Assembly: GCA_031253995.1 (NCBI GenBank)
Contig: JAIRVG010000029.1
Coordinates: 1-52,227, forward strand
DNA: 52,227 nt
Direction: 5' to 3'
Origin: Paucimonas sp.
GTDB lineage: Bacteria; Pseudomonadota; Gammaproteobacteria; Pseudomonadales; Pseudomonadaceae
Shown here: piece after piece, positions 28,375-35,976 of the stretch
Layout: every line of letters begins with the position of its first letter
Numbering within the stretch: position 1 is the stretch's first letter
Translations under genes and position numbers: made by a program
The notes under the pieces: generated by a model
Database searches by the model: none
The model's input: the letters and a program-made list of their open reading frames with translations, nothing else
Told to the model about the DNA's origin: nothing

Positions 28375-29238
28375 TCAGACGTCCGCGGATGGCTGCTCAT
28401 GTTTGAATCGACGCCACAGAGGTGGCAGATCCTCCGGCAAAGGCCGGTAGACACCGATTTCGGACCAGGTGCCCGGGCCATGGAAGTCGCTGCCGGCACT
28501 GGCCAGCAGGCCGAACTCGCGGGTCAGGATGGACAACGTGCCAACCTGCTCAGCCGGTTGCATGCCGTTGACCACCTCCAGAGCCTGGCCCCCCGCTTGA
28601 ATATAGTCGGCAATCAGCCGACGGCGCTTGCTGCGGGTCAGTTCGTAATGCATGGGATGGGCCAGGCTGACCCAGGCGCCGGACTGGCGCAGGGTCTCGA
28701 CGGTGTCGTCGAGGGTCGGCCAGTGCAGCTTGACGTCGCCCAGCTTGCCGGCCCCCAGCCACTTGCGGAAGGCTTCGGCGCGGTCCTTGACGTAGCCGGC
28801 GCTGATGAGGAAGTCGGCGAAATGCGGGCGCGCCGGGGCATTGCCGCTGTCACCCAGGGCCTGCTGGATGGCCCGCGCGCCTTCCAGCGCGCCGGGCATG
28901 CCCTTGGCCGCCAGGCGCCGGGAGATTTCCTCGGCGCGCAGCCAGCGCCCGCGATGCAGCGACTCGACCGCAGCCAGCAACGGCGGCGCATCCAGCGGGA
29001 AGCCATAACCGAGGACATGAATGGTGGCGCCCGACCAGGTGCAGGACAATTCGATACCACTGACCCACTGCATGCCGCGGGCGCGCATGGCCTCCCGGGC
29101 TTCGACCTGGCCTTCGAGGGTGTCGTGGTCGGTGAGCGCCATCGTCCGCACGCCCTGTTCATAGGCGCGGGCAACCAGTTCGGTGGGGGTCAGCGAGCCG
29201 TCCGACGCGGTGCTGTGGCAGTGCAGGTCAACATTCAT
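28375..29238 (-). CDS. rnm: PHP-domain 5'-3' exoribonuclease (RNase AM)
   Basis: This 287-residue PHP phosphoesterase belongs to the YciV/TrpH family, named RNase AM in E. coli, where it matures rRNA 5' ends and degrades short RNAs. Metal-binding motifs are clear: DLHCHSTASDGSLTP (4-18), ALTDHDTLEG, GIELSCTW, WVSLAHPMHYEL and ASAGSDFHGPG. The ATG at 29238 is natural. It heads the leftward unit rnm-yciO-scpA-scpB and diverges from yciB, an arrangement also found around these genes in other gamma-proteobacteria. Biochemical role is by family, not shown here. Confidence 0.92.
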   Translation of the reverse strand: MNVDLHCHSTASDGSLTPTELVARAYEQGVRTMALTDHDTLEGQVEAREAMRARGMQWVSGIELSCTWSGATIHVLGYGFPLDAPPLLAAVESLHRGRWLRAEEISRRLAAKGMPGALEGARAIQQALGDSGNAPARPHFADFLISAGYVKDRAEAFRKWLGAGKLGDVKLHWPTLDDTVETLRQSGAWVSLAHPMHYELTRSKRRRLIADYIQAGGQALEVVNGMQPAEQVGTLSILTREFGLLASAGSDFHGPGTWSEIGVYRPLPEDLPPLWRRFKHEQPSADV

Positions 29239-29305
29239 GGGGTGAAGCTTTTCCTCTCATTGAGGTTTGTTATTATGCCGGGACATCCCGCTCCTGGCTG
29301 CCACT

Positions 29306-29902
29306 GTGAAACAATTCATCGATTTCATCCCGCTCCTGCTGTTCTTCATCACCTACAAGATCGAGCCGCGCCTGGTCGAGATCGCCGGCCAGAGCTTCAC
29401 CCTGGGCGGTATCTACAGCGCCACGGCGGTGCTGATCATCAGCTCGCTGGTGGTCTACGGTGCCCTGTTCATTCGGCAACGCCGCCTGGAAAAAGGTCAG
29501 TTGCTGACCCTGGTGGCGTGCCTGGTGTTCGGTGGCCTGACCCTGGCCTTCCACAGCGAGACCTTCCTGAAATGGAAGGCGCCGGTGGTCAACTGGCTGT
29601 TTGCCCTGGCCTTCTTCGGCAGTCACTTCGTCGGCGACAAGGTGCTGATCAAGCGCATCATGGGCCACGCCCTGACCCTGCCGGACGCCGTCTGGAGTCG
29701 CCTCAACGTGGCCTGGATCGGGTTCTTCCTGATCTGCGGCGCGGCCAACCTGTTCGTCGCCTTCACCTTCCAGGACTTCTGGGTCGACTTCAAGGTGTTC
29801 GGCAGCCTGGGCATGACCGTGCTGTTCCTGGTCGCCCAGGGCGTCTACCTGTCCCGGCACCTGCACGACAGTGATCCCACCACTCCCAAACCCGAGGAAT
29901 GA
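29306..29902 (+). CDS. yciB: Inner-membrane septation/cell-envelope protein YciB
   Basis: This polytopic inner-membrane protein (IspZ/YciB family) is linked to septation and envelope integrity. The 198-residue protein has about five or six hydrophobic segments. It aligns with E. coli YciB through [53 protein letters not shown] and [12 protein letters not shown]. The GTG at 29306 matches the E. coli N-terminus (MKQF...); an upstream TTG at 29267 would add 13 unconserved residues. yciI begins one base after its stop. Confidence 0.94.
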   Translation: MKQFIDFIPLLLFFITYKIEPRLVEIAGQSFTLGGIYSATAVLIISSLVVYGALFIRQRRLEKGQLLTLVACLVFGGLTLAFHSETFLKWKAPVVNWLFALAFFGSHFVGDKVLIKRIMGHALTLPDAVWSRLNVAWIGFFLICGAANLFVAFTFQDFWVDFKVFGSLGMTVLFLVAQGVYLSRHLHDSDPTTPKPEE

Positions 29903-29903
29903 C

Positions 29904-30203
29904 ATGCTCTACGCAATCATCGCCACCGACGTCGCCAACTCGCTGGATGCCCGCCTGGCTGCACGCCCGGCGCACCTGGAGCGCCTGCAGCAACTGAAGG
30001 CCGAAGGCCGCATCGTGCTGGCCGGCCCGCACCCGGCCATCGACAGCAACGACCCGGGCGCCGCCGGTTTCAGCGGCAGCCTGATCGTCGCCGAGTTCGC
30101 CTCGCTGGAAGCCGCCCGGGCCTGGGCCGATGCCGACCCGTACATCGCCGCCGGCGTCTACGACAACGTCGTGGTCAAGCCGTTCAAGCAAGTCCTGCCG
30201 TGA
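29904..30203 (+). CDS. yciI: YciI family protein
   Basis: A 99-residue ferredoxin-like alpha-beta barrel protein of the YciI/YCII family, probably a small enzyme or binding protein of unknown reaction. It begins [20 protein letters not shown], with the His-Asp pair of the family visible in [12 protein letters not shown] and a conserved [15 protein letters not shown] near the end. The ATG at 29904 follows gaggaatgac. It is tightly coupled to yciB and ended by a strong hairpin at 30208-30239. Confidence 0.93.
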   Translation: MLYAIIATDVANSLDARLAARPAHLERLQQLKAEGRIVLAGPHPAIDSNDPGAAGFSGSLIVAEFASLEAARAWADADPYIAAGVYDNVVVKPFKQVLP

Positions 30204-30207
30204 TTCC

Positions 30208-30246
30208 GACGACGCACCGGCCAGTGCCGGTGCGTCGTCCGGCGCT
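30208..30246 (+). terminator. Terminator after yciI
   Basis: gacgacgcaccggc-cagt-gccggtgcgtcgtc is a perfect 14-bp stem with a 4-base loop, starting 4 bases after the yciI stop. It is followed after cggcgc by four T, so termination is likely though the U-run is short. Confidence 0.8.
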
Positions 30247-30327
30247 TTTAATCCGCTGCATTGCTCATTATTCTCATCGCCCAGCCGACAACGTCCTGAA
30301 CATTCGTCTTGAATTACAGGAGTTACC

Positions 30328-30723
30328 ATGCGTCAAGGTTCGTTGTCCCTGTTGCTGTGCCTGTTGTTGCTGAGCCCCCTCGCCCAGGCCGAAGAAGAGT
30401 CCACCCCGCTGTCGCTGAGTGCCGGAGCCCGGATCACCGAACTGCAGCAGCGCCTGCAGGACAGCGAACGCCAGCGCGAGGCCCTGGTCCAACAGCTGCA
30501 AAATGCCGACAACGAACGCGAAAGCGCACAACTGACCCGCTTGCGCCAGGAAAACCAGCGCCTGAAGATGGCGCTCAAGGAAGCCCAGGCCAGCGTCAAC
30601 CCGCGGCTGCTGACCGATCAGCAGCAGTGGTTCGTCACCGGTGGTGCGGTTGCCCTGGTCGCCCTGCTCTGCGGTATCTTTGCCAGCGGCAGCCACAGAC
30701 GGCGCAAGCAATGGTTGAATTGA
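30328..30723 (+). CDS. Exported coiled-coil protein with C-terminal membrane anchor
   Basis: The 131-residue protein starts with a signal peptide (MRQGSLSLLLCLLLLSPLAQA). A periplasmic coiled coil follows (about 35-90, ITELQQRLQDSERQREALVQ), and then a single C-terminal membrane helix (GGAVALVALLCGIFASG) followed by a basic cytoplasmic tail. The layout resembles the TIGR04211/YgiM proteins without their SH3 domain. Homologues are sometimes misnamed translation initiation factor 2, which nothing here supports. The stop is 7 bases before the cpxR start, so it is probably co-transcribed with cpxR and may act in the same envelope-stress response (inference). Confidence 0.85.
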   Translation: MRQGSLSLLLCLLLLSPLAQAEEESTPLSLSAGARITELQQRLQDSERQREALVQQLQNADNERESAQLTRLRQENQRLKMALKEAQASVNPRLLTDQQQWFVTGGAVALVALLCGIFASGSHRRRKQWLN

Positions 30724-30730
30724 GTGAGAA

Positions 30731-31408
30731 ATGAGCGAGCTGCTACTGATTGACGATGACCAGGAACTCTGCGAACTGCTGGCCCACTGGTTGGGCCAGG
30801 AAGGGTTCCAGGTGCGTGCCTGCCACGATGGCCAGAGCGCCCGCAAGGCGCTGGCCGAACAGTCCCCCGCCGCTGTGGTGCTGGACGTGATGCTGCCCGA
30901 CGGCAGCGGCCTGGAACTGCTCAAGCAGTTGCGCAGCGAGCATGCCGAACTGCCGGTGGTGATGCTGTCGGCCCGGGGCGAACCGCTGGACCGCATCCTG
31001 GGCCTGGAACTGGGGGCCGACGACTACCTGGCCAAGCCCTGCGATCCCCGCGAACTGACCGCCCGCCTGCGCGCCGTGCTGCGCCGCAGCCACGGGCCGG
31101 CGGCGCCCAGCCAGATGGAAATCGGCGACCTGAACTTCAGCCCCGCCCGTGGCGTGGTCGCCATCGATGAACGGGAGCTGAGCCTGACCCTGTCGGAAAG
31201 CCGCATCCTCGAAGCCCTGCTGCGCCAGCCCGGCGAGCCGCTGGACAAGCAGGAACTGGCGCAGATCGCCCTGGGCCGCAAGCTGACCCTGTACGACCGC
31301 AGCCTGGACATGCACGTCAGCAACCTGCGCAAGAAGATCGGCCCGCACGCCGATGGCCGCCCGCGTATCGTCGCACTGCGCAGCCGCGGCTACTACTACA
31401 GCCTGTAA
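30731..31408 (+). CDS. cpxR: Envelope-stress response regulator CpxR
   Basis: An OmpR-family response regulator that pairs with CpxA. The 225-residue protein has a receiver domain with Asp9/Asp10, phosphoacceptor Asp52 (VVLDVMLPDGSG), Ser80 and Lys102 (DDYLAKPCDPREL), then a winged-helix DNA-binding domain ending LDMHVSNLRKKIG and IVALRSRGYYYSL. The gene order cpxR, Spy-like gene, cpxA matches P. aeruginosa PA3204-PA3206. A direct-repeat CpxR box lies immediately downstream, before the Spy-like gene. Confidence 0.93.
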   Translation: MSELLLIDDDQELCELLAHWLGQEGFQVRACHDGQSARKALAEQSPAAVVLDVMLPDGSGLELLKQLRSEHAELPVVMLSARGEPLDRILGLELGADDYLAKPCDPRELTARLRAVLRRSHGPAAPSQMEIGDLNFSPARGVVAIDERELSLTLSESRILEALLRQPGEPLDKQELAQIALGRKLTLYDRSLDMHVSNLRKKIGPHADGRPRIVALRSRGYYYSL

Positions 31409-31436
31409 ACCTGTGTCAGCGAGGTGCGGGACGGTC

Positions 31437-31452
31437 TTTACCCAGGCTTTAC
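31437..31452 (-). promoter_or_regulatory. Putative CpxR box upstream of the Spy-like gene
   Basis: The minus strand reads GTAAA-N6-GTAAA, close to the CpxR direct repeat GTAAA-N5-GTAAA known from E. coli. It lies about 80 bases before the Spy-like start, suited to CpxR activation. Confidence 0.65.
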
Positions 31453-31532
31453 CGTCGGCTGACCGCCGCTGACCTTGATCTCCGTAGACTGGCCACATCC
31501 GGTAACGACCGGCCTCAGAAAGGAGATACACC

Positions 31533-31961
31533 ATGCGCAAGACCCTTATCGCCCTGATGCTCGCTGCTGCCCTGCCTACCGTCGCCATGGCCATGCCGGA
31601 AAACGGCCCGGGCCCTGACCACGGCCCACGTTTCGAGCACCACCGCGGTGACGCGCCTTTCGCCAAGCTCGACCTGACCCGCGAACAGCGCCAGCAGATC
31701 GGCAAGCTGATGGGCCAGGAGATGAAAGACCGCCGCGAAGTCACCCAACGCTTCCTGGACAAGCTGCCACCGGCCGAGCAGAAGGCCATGAAGGACGAGC
31801 TGAAGGCCAAGCAGGACAAGACCCAGGCCGACATCCGCGCCCTGCTCAAGCCTGACCAGCAGAAGCAGTTCGACGAAATGAAGAAGAAACGCGAAGAACG
31901 CCGCGCCGAATGGCAGGAGTTCCAGGCCTGGAAAGCCGAGCACGGCAAGAAAGCCCAGTAA
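31533..31961 (+). CDS. Spy/CpxP-like periplasmic chaperone (LTXXQ family)
   Basis: The 142-residue protein has a signal peptide (MRKTLIALMLAAALPTVAMA). The mature helical protein, rich in Lys, Glu and Gln, carries LDLTREQRQQIGKL (an LTxxQ motif, about 50-63) and a second copy LLKPDQQKQFDEM near 105. This is the Spy/CpxP fold, a cradle-shaped chaperone that also restrains CpxA in E. coli. Placement between cpxR and cpxA, with a CpxR box upstream, supports a CpxP-like feedback role (inference). Most of the transcript should end at the terminator at 31974. Confidence 0.88.
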   Translation: MRKTLIALMLAAALPTVAMAMPENGPGPDHGPRFEHHRGDAPFAKLDLTREQRQQIGKLMGQEMKDRREVTQRFLDKLPPAEQKAMKDELKAKQDKTQADIRALLKPDQQKQFDEMKKKREERRAEWQEFQAWKAEHGKKAQ

Positions 31962-31973
31962 TCCATCCCCCCG

Positions 31974-32002
31974 CCCGGCCTGCCCACGCAGGCCGGGCTT
32001 TT
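31974..32002 (+). terminator. Terminator/attenuator between the Spy-like gene and cpxA
   Basis: cccggcctgc-ccac-gcaggccggg is a perfect 10-bp stem followed by cttttc. It would limit readthrough from the inducible Spy-like gene into cpxA. Confidence 0.82.
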
Positions 32003-32021
32003 CTCGTTCGAGGGACTGCAT

Positions 32022-33356
32022 TTGCGCTCACTGTTCTGGCGTATCCTGGCCAGCTTCTGGCTGGCCATCACCCTGGTTGCCGGCCTGTCGATCGGCATGG
32101 GCCACATGCTAAACCAGGATGCCTGGATCCTCAGCCGGCATCCGGGCCTCAATAGCCTGGCCAAGAACTGGACCGAGCGCTACGAGAAGATGGGCCCGGA
32201 AGTCGCCCAGCAGTACCTCGAACAGCGCAAGCGCCGATATCACATCGACACCCAGGTGCTCAACGAGGCCGGCGAAGCCGTGGTGCCGGGGACCTTCCCG
32301 CGCCGCGCGGCGGTGTTCGAGCAGCGCCAGGGCAACGATCACCGGCCCTTGCCCTGGCGACGCCTCACCGCCGAGTACACCAGCCCGACCAGCGGCGAGA
32401 CCTACCTGCTGATCTATCGCATCCCCCACCCCGAACTCGATGCCTGGCACCGTGACAGCCTGATCTGGCCCCTCAGTGCACTGGGCATCGCCCTGGTGGT
32501 GCTGACCCTGTTCAGCCTGCTGGTGACCCTGTCCATCACCCGCCCGCTGAGCCGCCTGCGCGGCGCAGTGCACGACCTCGGCCAGGCCAGCTACCAGCAG
32601 AACAGCCTGGCCCGTCTGGCCAGCCGCCGCGATGAATTCGGCGTGCTGGCCAACGACTTCAATCGCATGGGCTCGCGCTTGCAGAGCCTGATCGGCAGCC
32701 AGCGGCAACTATTGCGCGATGTGTCCCACGAACTGCGCTCACCCCTGGCGCGCCTGCGCATCGCCCTGGCCCTGGCCGAGCGTGCCGAGCCGGAGCAGCG
32801 CGACAGCTATTGGCCGCGACTGACCCGCGAATGCGACCGTCTGGAAGCGCTGATCAGCGAGATCCTGGTGCTGGCCCGGGTCGATGCAGAACAGGCCCAT
32901 GCCGAGCCGGTGGATGTGAATGCGGTGGTCAATGGCGTATGCAAGGATGCCCAACTGGGGGCGCCGGAGCAGGTTATCCGTCTCACCGAAACGCCGGGAC
33001 TGAGCCTGCCCGGCTGGCCGACGCTGGTAGAACGCGCGGTGGACAACCTGCTGCGCAATGCGCTGCGCTTCAACCCGGAAGGGCAGCCGATCGAGGTGAA
33101 CGCCGAGCGGGACGGCGAGCACATCCTGCTCAGTGTGCGCGACCACGGGCCGGGAGTCGCGGCGGAGCACCTGGAGCAACTGGGCGAGCCGTTCTTCCGT
33201 GCTCCGGGACAGACCGCACCAGGGCACGGGCTGGGCCTGGCGATTGCGCGCAAGGCGGCGGAGCGGCATGGCGGGGCGTTGCAGCTGGCCAATCACCCCC
33301 AGGGTGGGTTCGTGGCGACGCTGGTGTTGCCTGTCCAGGGGCCAGCCAGCGCTTGA
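32022..33356 (+). CDS. cpxA: Envelope-stress sensor histidine kinase CpxA
   Basis: This inner-membrane sensor kinase partners CpxR. The 444-residue protein has a first membrane helix (about 8-27), a periplasmic sensor loop of about 120 residues and a second helix (about 148-172). HAMP and HisKA domains follow, with His236 in LLRDVSHELRSPLARLR, then an HATPase_c domain (N box VDNLLRNALRFNP, G1 DHGPGV, G2 GHGLGLAIARKAAE). The start is a TTG at 32022 with gaggga seven to ten bases upstream, giving MRSLFWRILASFWLA; weak start and upstream terminator both suggest low expression. All catalytic motifs are intact. Confidence 0.93.
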   Translation: MRSLFWRILASFWLAITLVAGLSIGMGHMLNQDAWILSRHPGLNSLAKNWTERYEKMGPEVAQQYLEQRKRRYHIDTQVLNEAGEAVVPGTFPRRAAVFEQRQGNDHRPLPWRRLTAEYTSPTSGETYLLIYRIPHPELDAWHRDSLIWPLSALGIALVVLTLFSLLVTLSITRPLSRLRGAVHDLGQASYQQNSLARLASRRDEFGVLANDFNRMGSRLQSLIGSQRQLLRDVSHELRSPLARLRIALALAERAEPEQRDSYWPRLTRECDRLEALISEILVLARVDAEQAHAEPVDVNAVVNGVCKDAQLGAPEQVIRLTETPGLSLPGWPTLVERAVDNLLRNALRFNPEGQPIEVNAERDGEHILLSVRDHGPGVAAEHLEQLGEPFFRAPGQTAPGHGLGLAIARKAAERHGGALQLANHPQGGFVATLVLPVQGPASA

Positions 33357-33446
33357 TGCGGGTACGTGCGCGTCATTCATCTGAATGATGCGGGCCCAAA
33401 ACGGCTCTCGTATGCTCGAAACCTCCAACCGCAGGAGGTCCCATAG

Positions 33447-33722
33447 ATGCGCTTACTTTCAATGTCCTGTGCAGCCTTGCTCGCCGTCATCTCGACCAGC
33501 AATGCCGCAGAACGGGAAATCAAGTCGGCTCAGGCAAGCGACGAGAACCGGGCAGCCGCATGCAGCAATGCCGGCAAACAGTTGCAGAACAACGTCAGCG
33601 TTCTGACCGGCGTGCAGAAACTCGTGAGCCTGGGCAATTGCGATTGCTCCAAGGATGCCGATGGCGCGGTATCCAAGGGGCGCTGGGTCTGTATCGTCAA
33701 CGGCACCTTCGAAAATAAATGA
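33447..33722 (+). CDS. Secreted small protein with four cysteines, unknown
   Basis: The 91-residue product has a clear signal peptide (MRLLSMSCAALLAVISTSNA, cleavage near 20) and four cysteines in the mature chain: one in AAACSNAG, two in GNCDCSKD and one in RWVCIVNG. This suggests two disulfides. A strong ggaggt site precedes the ATG. I do not recognise the family. It lies 15 bases before a second secreted gene, so the two form a pair. Base composition is visibly more A+T-rich than in the flanking cpxA and trkH, suggesting recent acquisition. Confidence 0.75.
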   Translation: MRLLSMSCAALLAVISTSNAAEREIKSAQASDENRAAACSNAGKQLQNNVSVLTGVQKLVSLGNCDCSKDADGAVSKGRWVCIVNGTFENK

Positions 33723-33737
33723 GGCCAGAGGAAAATC

Positions 33738-34121
33738 ATGAATAGACGCATGTATCCATTTGCTCTTGCCCTGGTCAGCAGCCTGGCATGTGCCGAGCAG
33801 ACAAATGAGTACTTTTCATGCCAGCCCCATACCGCCAAGAGCTACAACGTCGGGGGTACCGGCTCGACCGATTACGACATCGACTGCAAGGCCGAGCCGC
33901 ATATACATGAGTGCCGGCGCTTTCGTATCGACAAGAGCAGCCTGTCCGCAAGCGGCGGGAGCTACGTGTACGAATACAGCGATGAGAAGACGCGGGGAAA
34001 ACTGTTCATTTCCAGAACAGACGGGACGTTCCAGGAGAACGAAACCCGACAGGGCGCCTATGAAACCCGCTCCAGCCTGGCCGGCATCTGTGAGTTGAAA
34101 AAGGAAGCTCTCAAGTACTGA
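33738..34121 (+). CDS. Secreted small protein, unknown, partner of the preceding gene
   Basis: The 127-residue product has a signal peptide (MNRRMYPFALALVSSLACA, likely cleaved after ACA). The mature chain has four cysteines (FSCQPH, DIDCKAE, HECRRF, GICELK), many charged and aromatic residues, and no membrane segment. A C-terminal part rich in Tyr, Thr and Glu may be beta-structured. A gaggaaaatc site precedes the ATG. It is probably co-transcribed with the preceding gene and converges on a LuxR-type regulator. Function unknown; an envelope, toxin-inhibitor or adhesion role cannot be told from sequence. Confidence 0.75.
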   Translation: MNRRMYPFALALVSSLACAEQTNEYFSCQPHTAKSYNVGGTGSTDYDIDCKAEPHIHECRRFRIDKSSLSASGGSYVYEYSDEKTRGKLFISRTDGTFQENETRQGAYETRSSLAGICELKKEALKY

Positions 34122-34172
34122 CCCGCACGGAAACTCCACTGCGCAACAACAGTCGCACGCCTGGCAGGAAAC

Positions 34173-35267
34173 TCAGCTGGATATACGGGAAATCAGCCCA
34201 ACCAGCTCCGCTTGCCTCTGCGTCCCGGTCTTGGCGAACAGCGCACGCAGTTGGCTTCGCACCGTATTGATGGATATGCCCAGGCGGCTGGCGCATTCTT
34301 CCGGGCTCAGGCCACGGGCTATCAACTCGGCCAGGCGGCTCTCGGCAGGTGTGAACTGAAACAGCTCCATCAGCAACTCCACCCGGGTGCGCGCGTCGAG
34401 CAAGGCCACCAGGGCGAGTGGTTGCTGGTGGACGAGATTGAAGCGCGCCTCGGCCTTGACCGGGGTGACCAGCAGTTGCGCGGATTGCGACCCTGGCAGC
34501 CGCATCCAGCCTGGTCGGGCAGGGCCGGCACGACCACAGGCCTGACGCATCAATACCTGCAACTGCGCCCCGGAAACGCTCAGAGAAAGCCGCTCGTTGC
34601 GCTGCTGCAGAGGAGCGCCTGGCTCGCCAAGCCGCTGCTCGGCAGCGGTATTGCAAAACAGCACCCGCCCTTCGCCATTGACCAGCCAGAGCGGCGTAGC
34701 ATGCTGTTCCTGCAGCAGTTGCCGGCTTTGCAACTGCAGCTTCAGGCCCTCCACAACGTTGGCCATCTGCGCTGCCCGCACCAGGTGGGGCGTGATCCTT
34801 TCCAGCATCCGCTGCTGCTCCGCTTGCGGAGCACGGGCGTCCTGATTGGTCAGGAGCGACAGATAGGCGCTGTGGCTTTCGTTGTGCTGCAGCTTCAGGC
34901 ATGACACCCCGCGCATGCCATGAGGCCGCTTGAACTCTTGATAGTACGGGCTGCGGCTGATGCGCTCGGGCCCAAGCTCCAGATAGTCGTGGTACCAGAC
35001 ACCCGGGTCGCGGTGTTCCATCGCCGGCCCGGTCGGATCGAGCTTGTAGTAGTAGCGGCTGTAGGCTTCGGCGGCAGAGGCCTCGTTCTGATGGAACAGG
35101 GCGATCTGCGCATAGGGTTGCTGCGCATCCCACATCAGCAATATTCCGCGCTGGCGCCCGCTGGCCTCGCTTACGCGCGCCAGCAGCTCATTCCATGTCG
35201 AACGATCCAGAACACAGCCGTAGGTAAGCTCCAGCAACTCGTCGTAGAGCGCTTCGGGGTTGCTCAT
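34173..35267 (-). CDS. LuxR-type helix-turn-helix regulator
   Basis: The 364-residue protein has a large N-terminal region of unknown ligand (about 1-290, probably PAS/GAF-like) and a C-terminal LuxR/FixJ DNA-binding domain. The latter is visible as FTPAESRLAELIARGLSPEE then CASRLGISINTVRSQLRALF. It lacks the acyl-homoserine-lactone domain signature and a receiver domain, so it is neither a LuxR quorum sensor nor a response regulator. The ATG at 35267 (MSNPEALYDELLELTYG) is chosen; in-frame starts at 35282 (ATG) and 35288 (GTG) are possible, since the ribosome site is weak for all. It converges on the two secreted proteins and may control them (inference). Confidence 0.85.
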   Translation of the reverse strand: MSNPEALYDELLELTYGCVLDRSTWNELLARVSEASGRQRGILLMWDAQQPYAQIALFHQNEASAAEAYSRYYYKLDPTGPAMEHRDPGVWYHDYLELGPERISRSPYYQEFKRPHGMRGVSCLKLQHNESHSAYLSLLTNQDARAPQAEQQRMLERITPHLVRAAQMANVVEGLKLQLQSRQLLQEQHATPLWLVNGEGRVLFCNTAAEQRLGEPGAPLQQRNERLSLSVSGAQLQVLMRQACGRAGPARPGWMRLPGSQSAQLLVTPVKAEARFNLVHQQPLALVALLDARTRVELLMELFQFTPAESRLAELIARGLSPEECASRLGISINTVRSQLRALFAKTGTQRQAELVGLISRISS

Positions 35268-35291
35268 CCTCTGCTCACCCATTCGCACATC

Positions 35292-35846
35292 TCAGCCCCA
35301 GGCGCTGACAAAATCCTCGGTCTTGAGCACCGGCGCCGTGCGCGGCTCGCTCATCGGCGTACCCAGGTACAGAAAACCGATCAGCTCTTCCCCCTCACCC
35401 AACCCCAGCCCCTTGGCCACATGGGCCGAATAGGCCATCTCCCCGGTACGCCACACCGCGCCGATCCCCTGGGCATGGGCCGCGATCAGGATGCCATGGG
35501 CCGCACAACCCGCCGCCAGCACCTGCTCGGACACCGGCACCTTCGGGTGCTCGCGGGTACAGGCGATCACCAGCACCAGCAACGGCGCCCGCAGCGGCAT
35601 GGCGCGGGCCTTGTCCAGCGCGGCCTGGTCGGCATCACCCTTCTGCGCCACCACTTCGGCGAACAGCTCGCCCAGCTTGCCCCGCGCCTCGCCCTCGATG
35701 GTCAGGAAGCGCCACGGCCGCAGCTGGCCATGGTCCGGCGCGCGCAGGGCAGCCTGGAACAGCCCCTCGCGCTGCGCGGCATTGGGTGCCGGCTCGGTCA
35801 GGCGCGGTACGGAAACACGGTTGAGCAAAGCGTCGAGAGCCTCCAT
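35292..35846 (-). CDS. YdjA-like nitroreductase
   Basis: This flavin-dependent nitroreductase-family protein of 184 residues matches E. coli YdjA in length and in blocks: MEALDALLNRVSVPRLTEPA, then FQAALRAPDHGQLRPWRFL and GIGAVWRTGEM. The FMN-binding residues lie in the SVPRL and RAPDHG regions. The natural reaction is unknown; these enzymes reduce nitroaromatics weakly. The ATG at 35846 is chosen over the one at 35852 because ggaggg then stands 6 bases upstream. It is 24 bases upstream of the LuxR-type gene on the same strand. Confidence 0.9.
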   Translation of the reverse strand: MEALDALLNRVSVPRLTEPAPNAAQREGLFQAALRAPDHGQLRPWRFLTIEGEARGKLGELFAEVVAQKGDADQAALDKARAMPLRAPLLVLVIACTREHPKVPVSEQVLAAGCAAHGILIAAHAQGIGAVWRTGEMAYSAHVAKGLGLGEGEELIGFLYLGTPMSEPRTAPVLKTEDFVSAWG

Positions 35847-35976
35847 GGGCATCCCTCCAGGTCAGAAAAATGAACCTGCATTCTAGTGGCACGCCCCACA
35901 AACGCCACAGCGCCGTTTACTTAAAAAGACCCACAGGTAGAATGGCGCCCTTCCGTTTCGAGTCAGGGCTGAGTAC

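Noticed and set aside
30328..30723. Coiled-coil protein as translation initiation factor 2.
   Set aside because: It has a signal peptide, a membrane helix and only 131 residues, with no GTPase motifs. The name is an annotation carry-over.
34173..35267. LuxR-type regulator as an acyl-homoserine-lactone receptor.
   Set aside because: No autoinducer-binding domain signature is visible and no luxI-type synthase gene is nearby.
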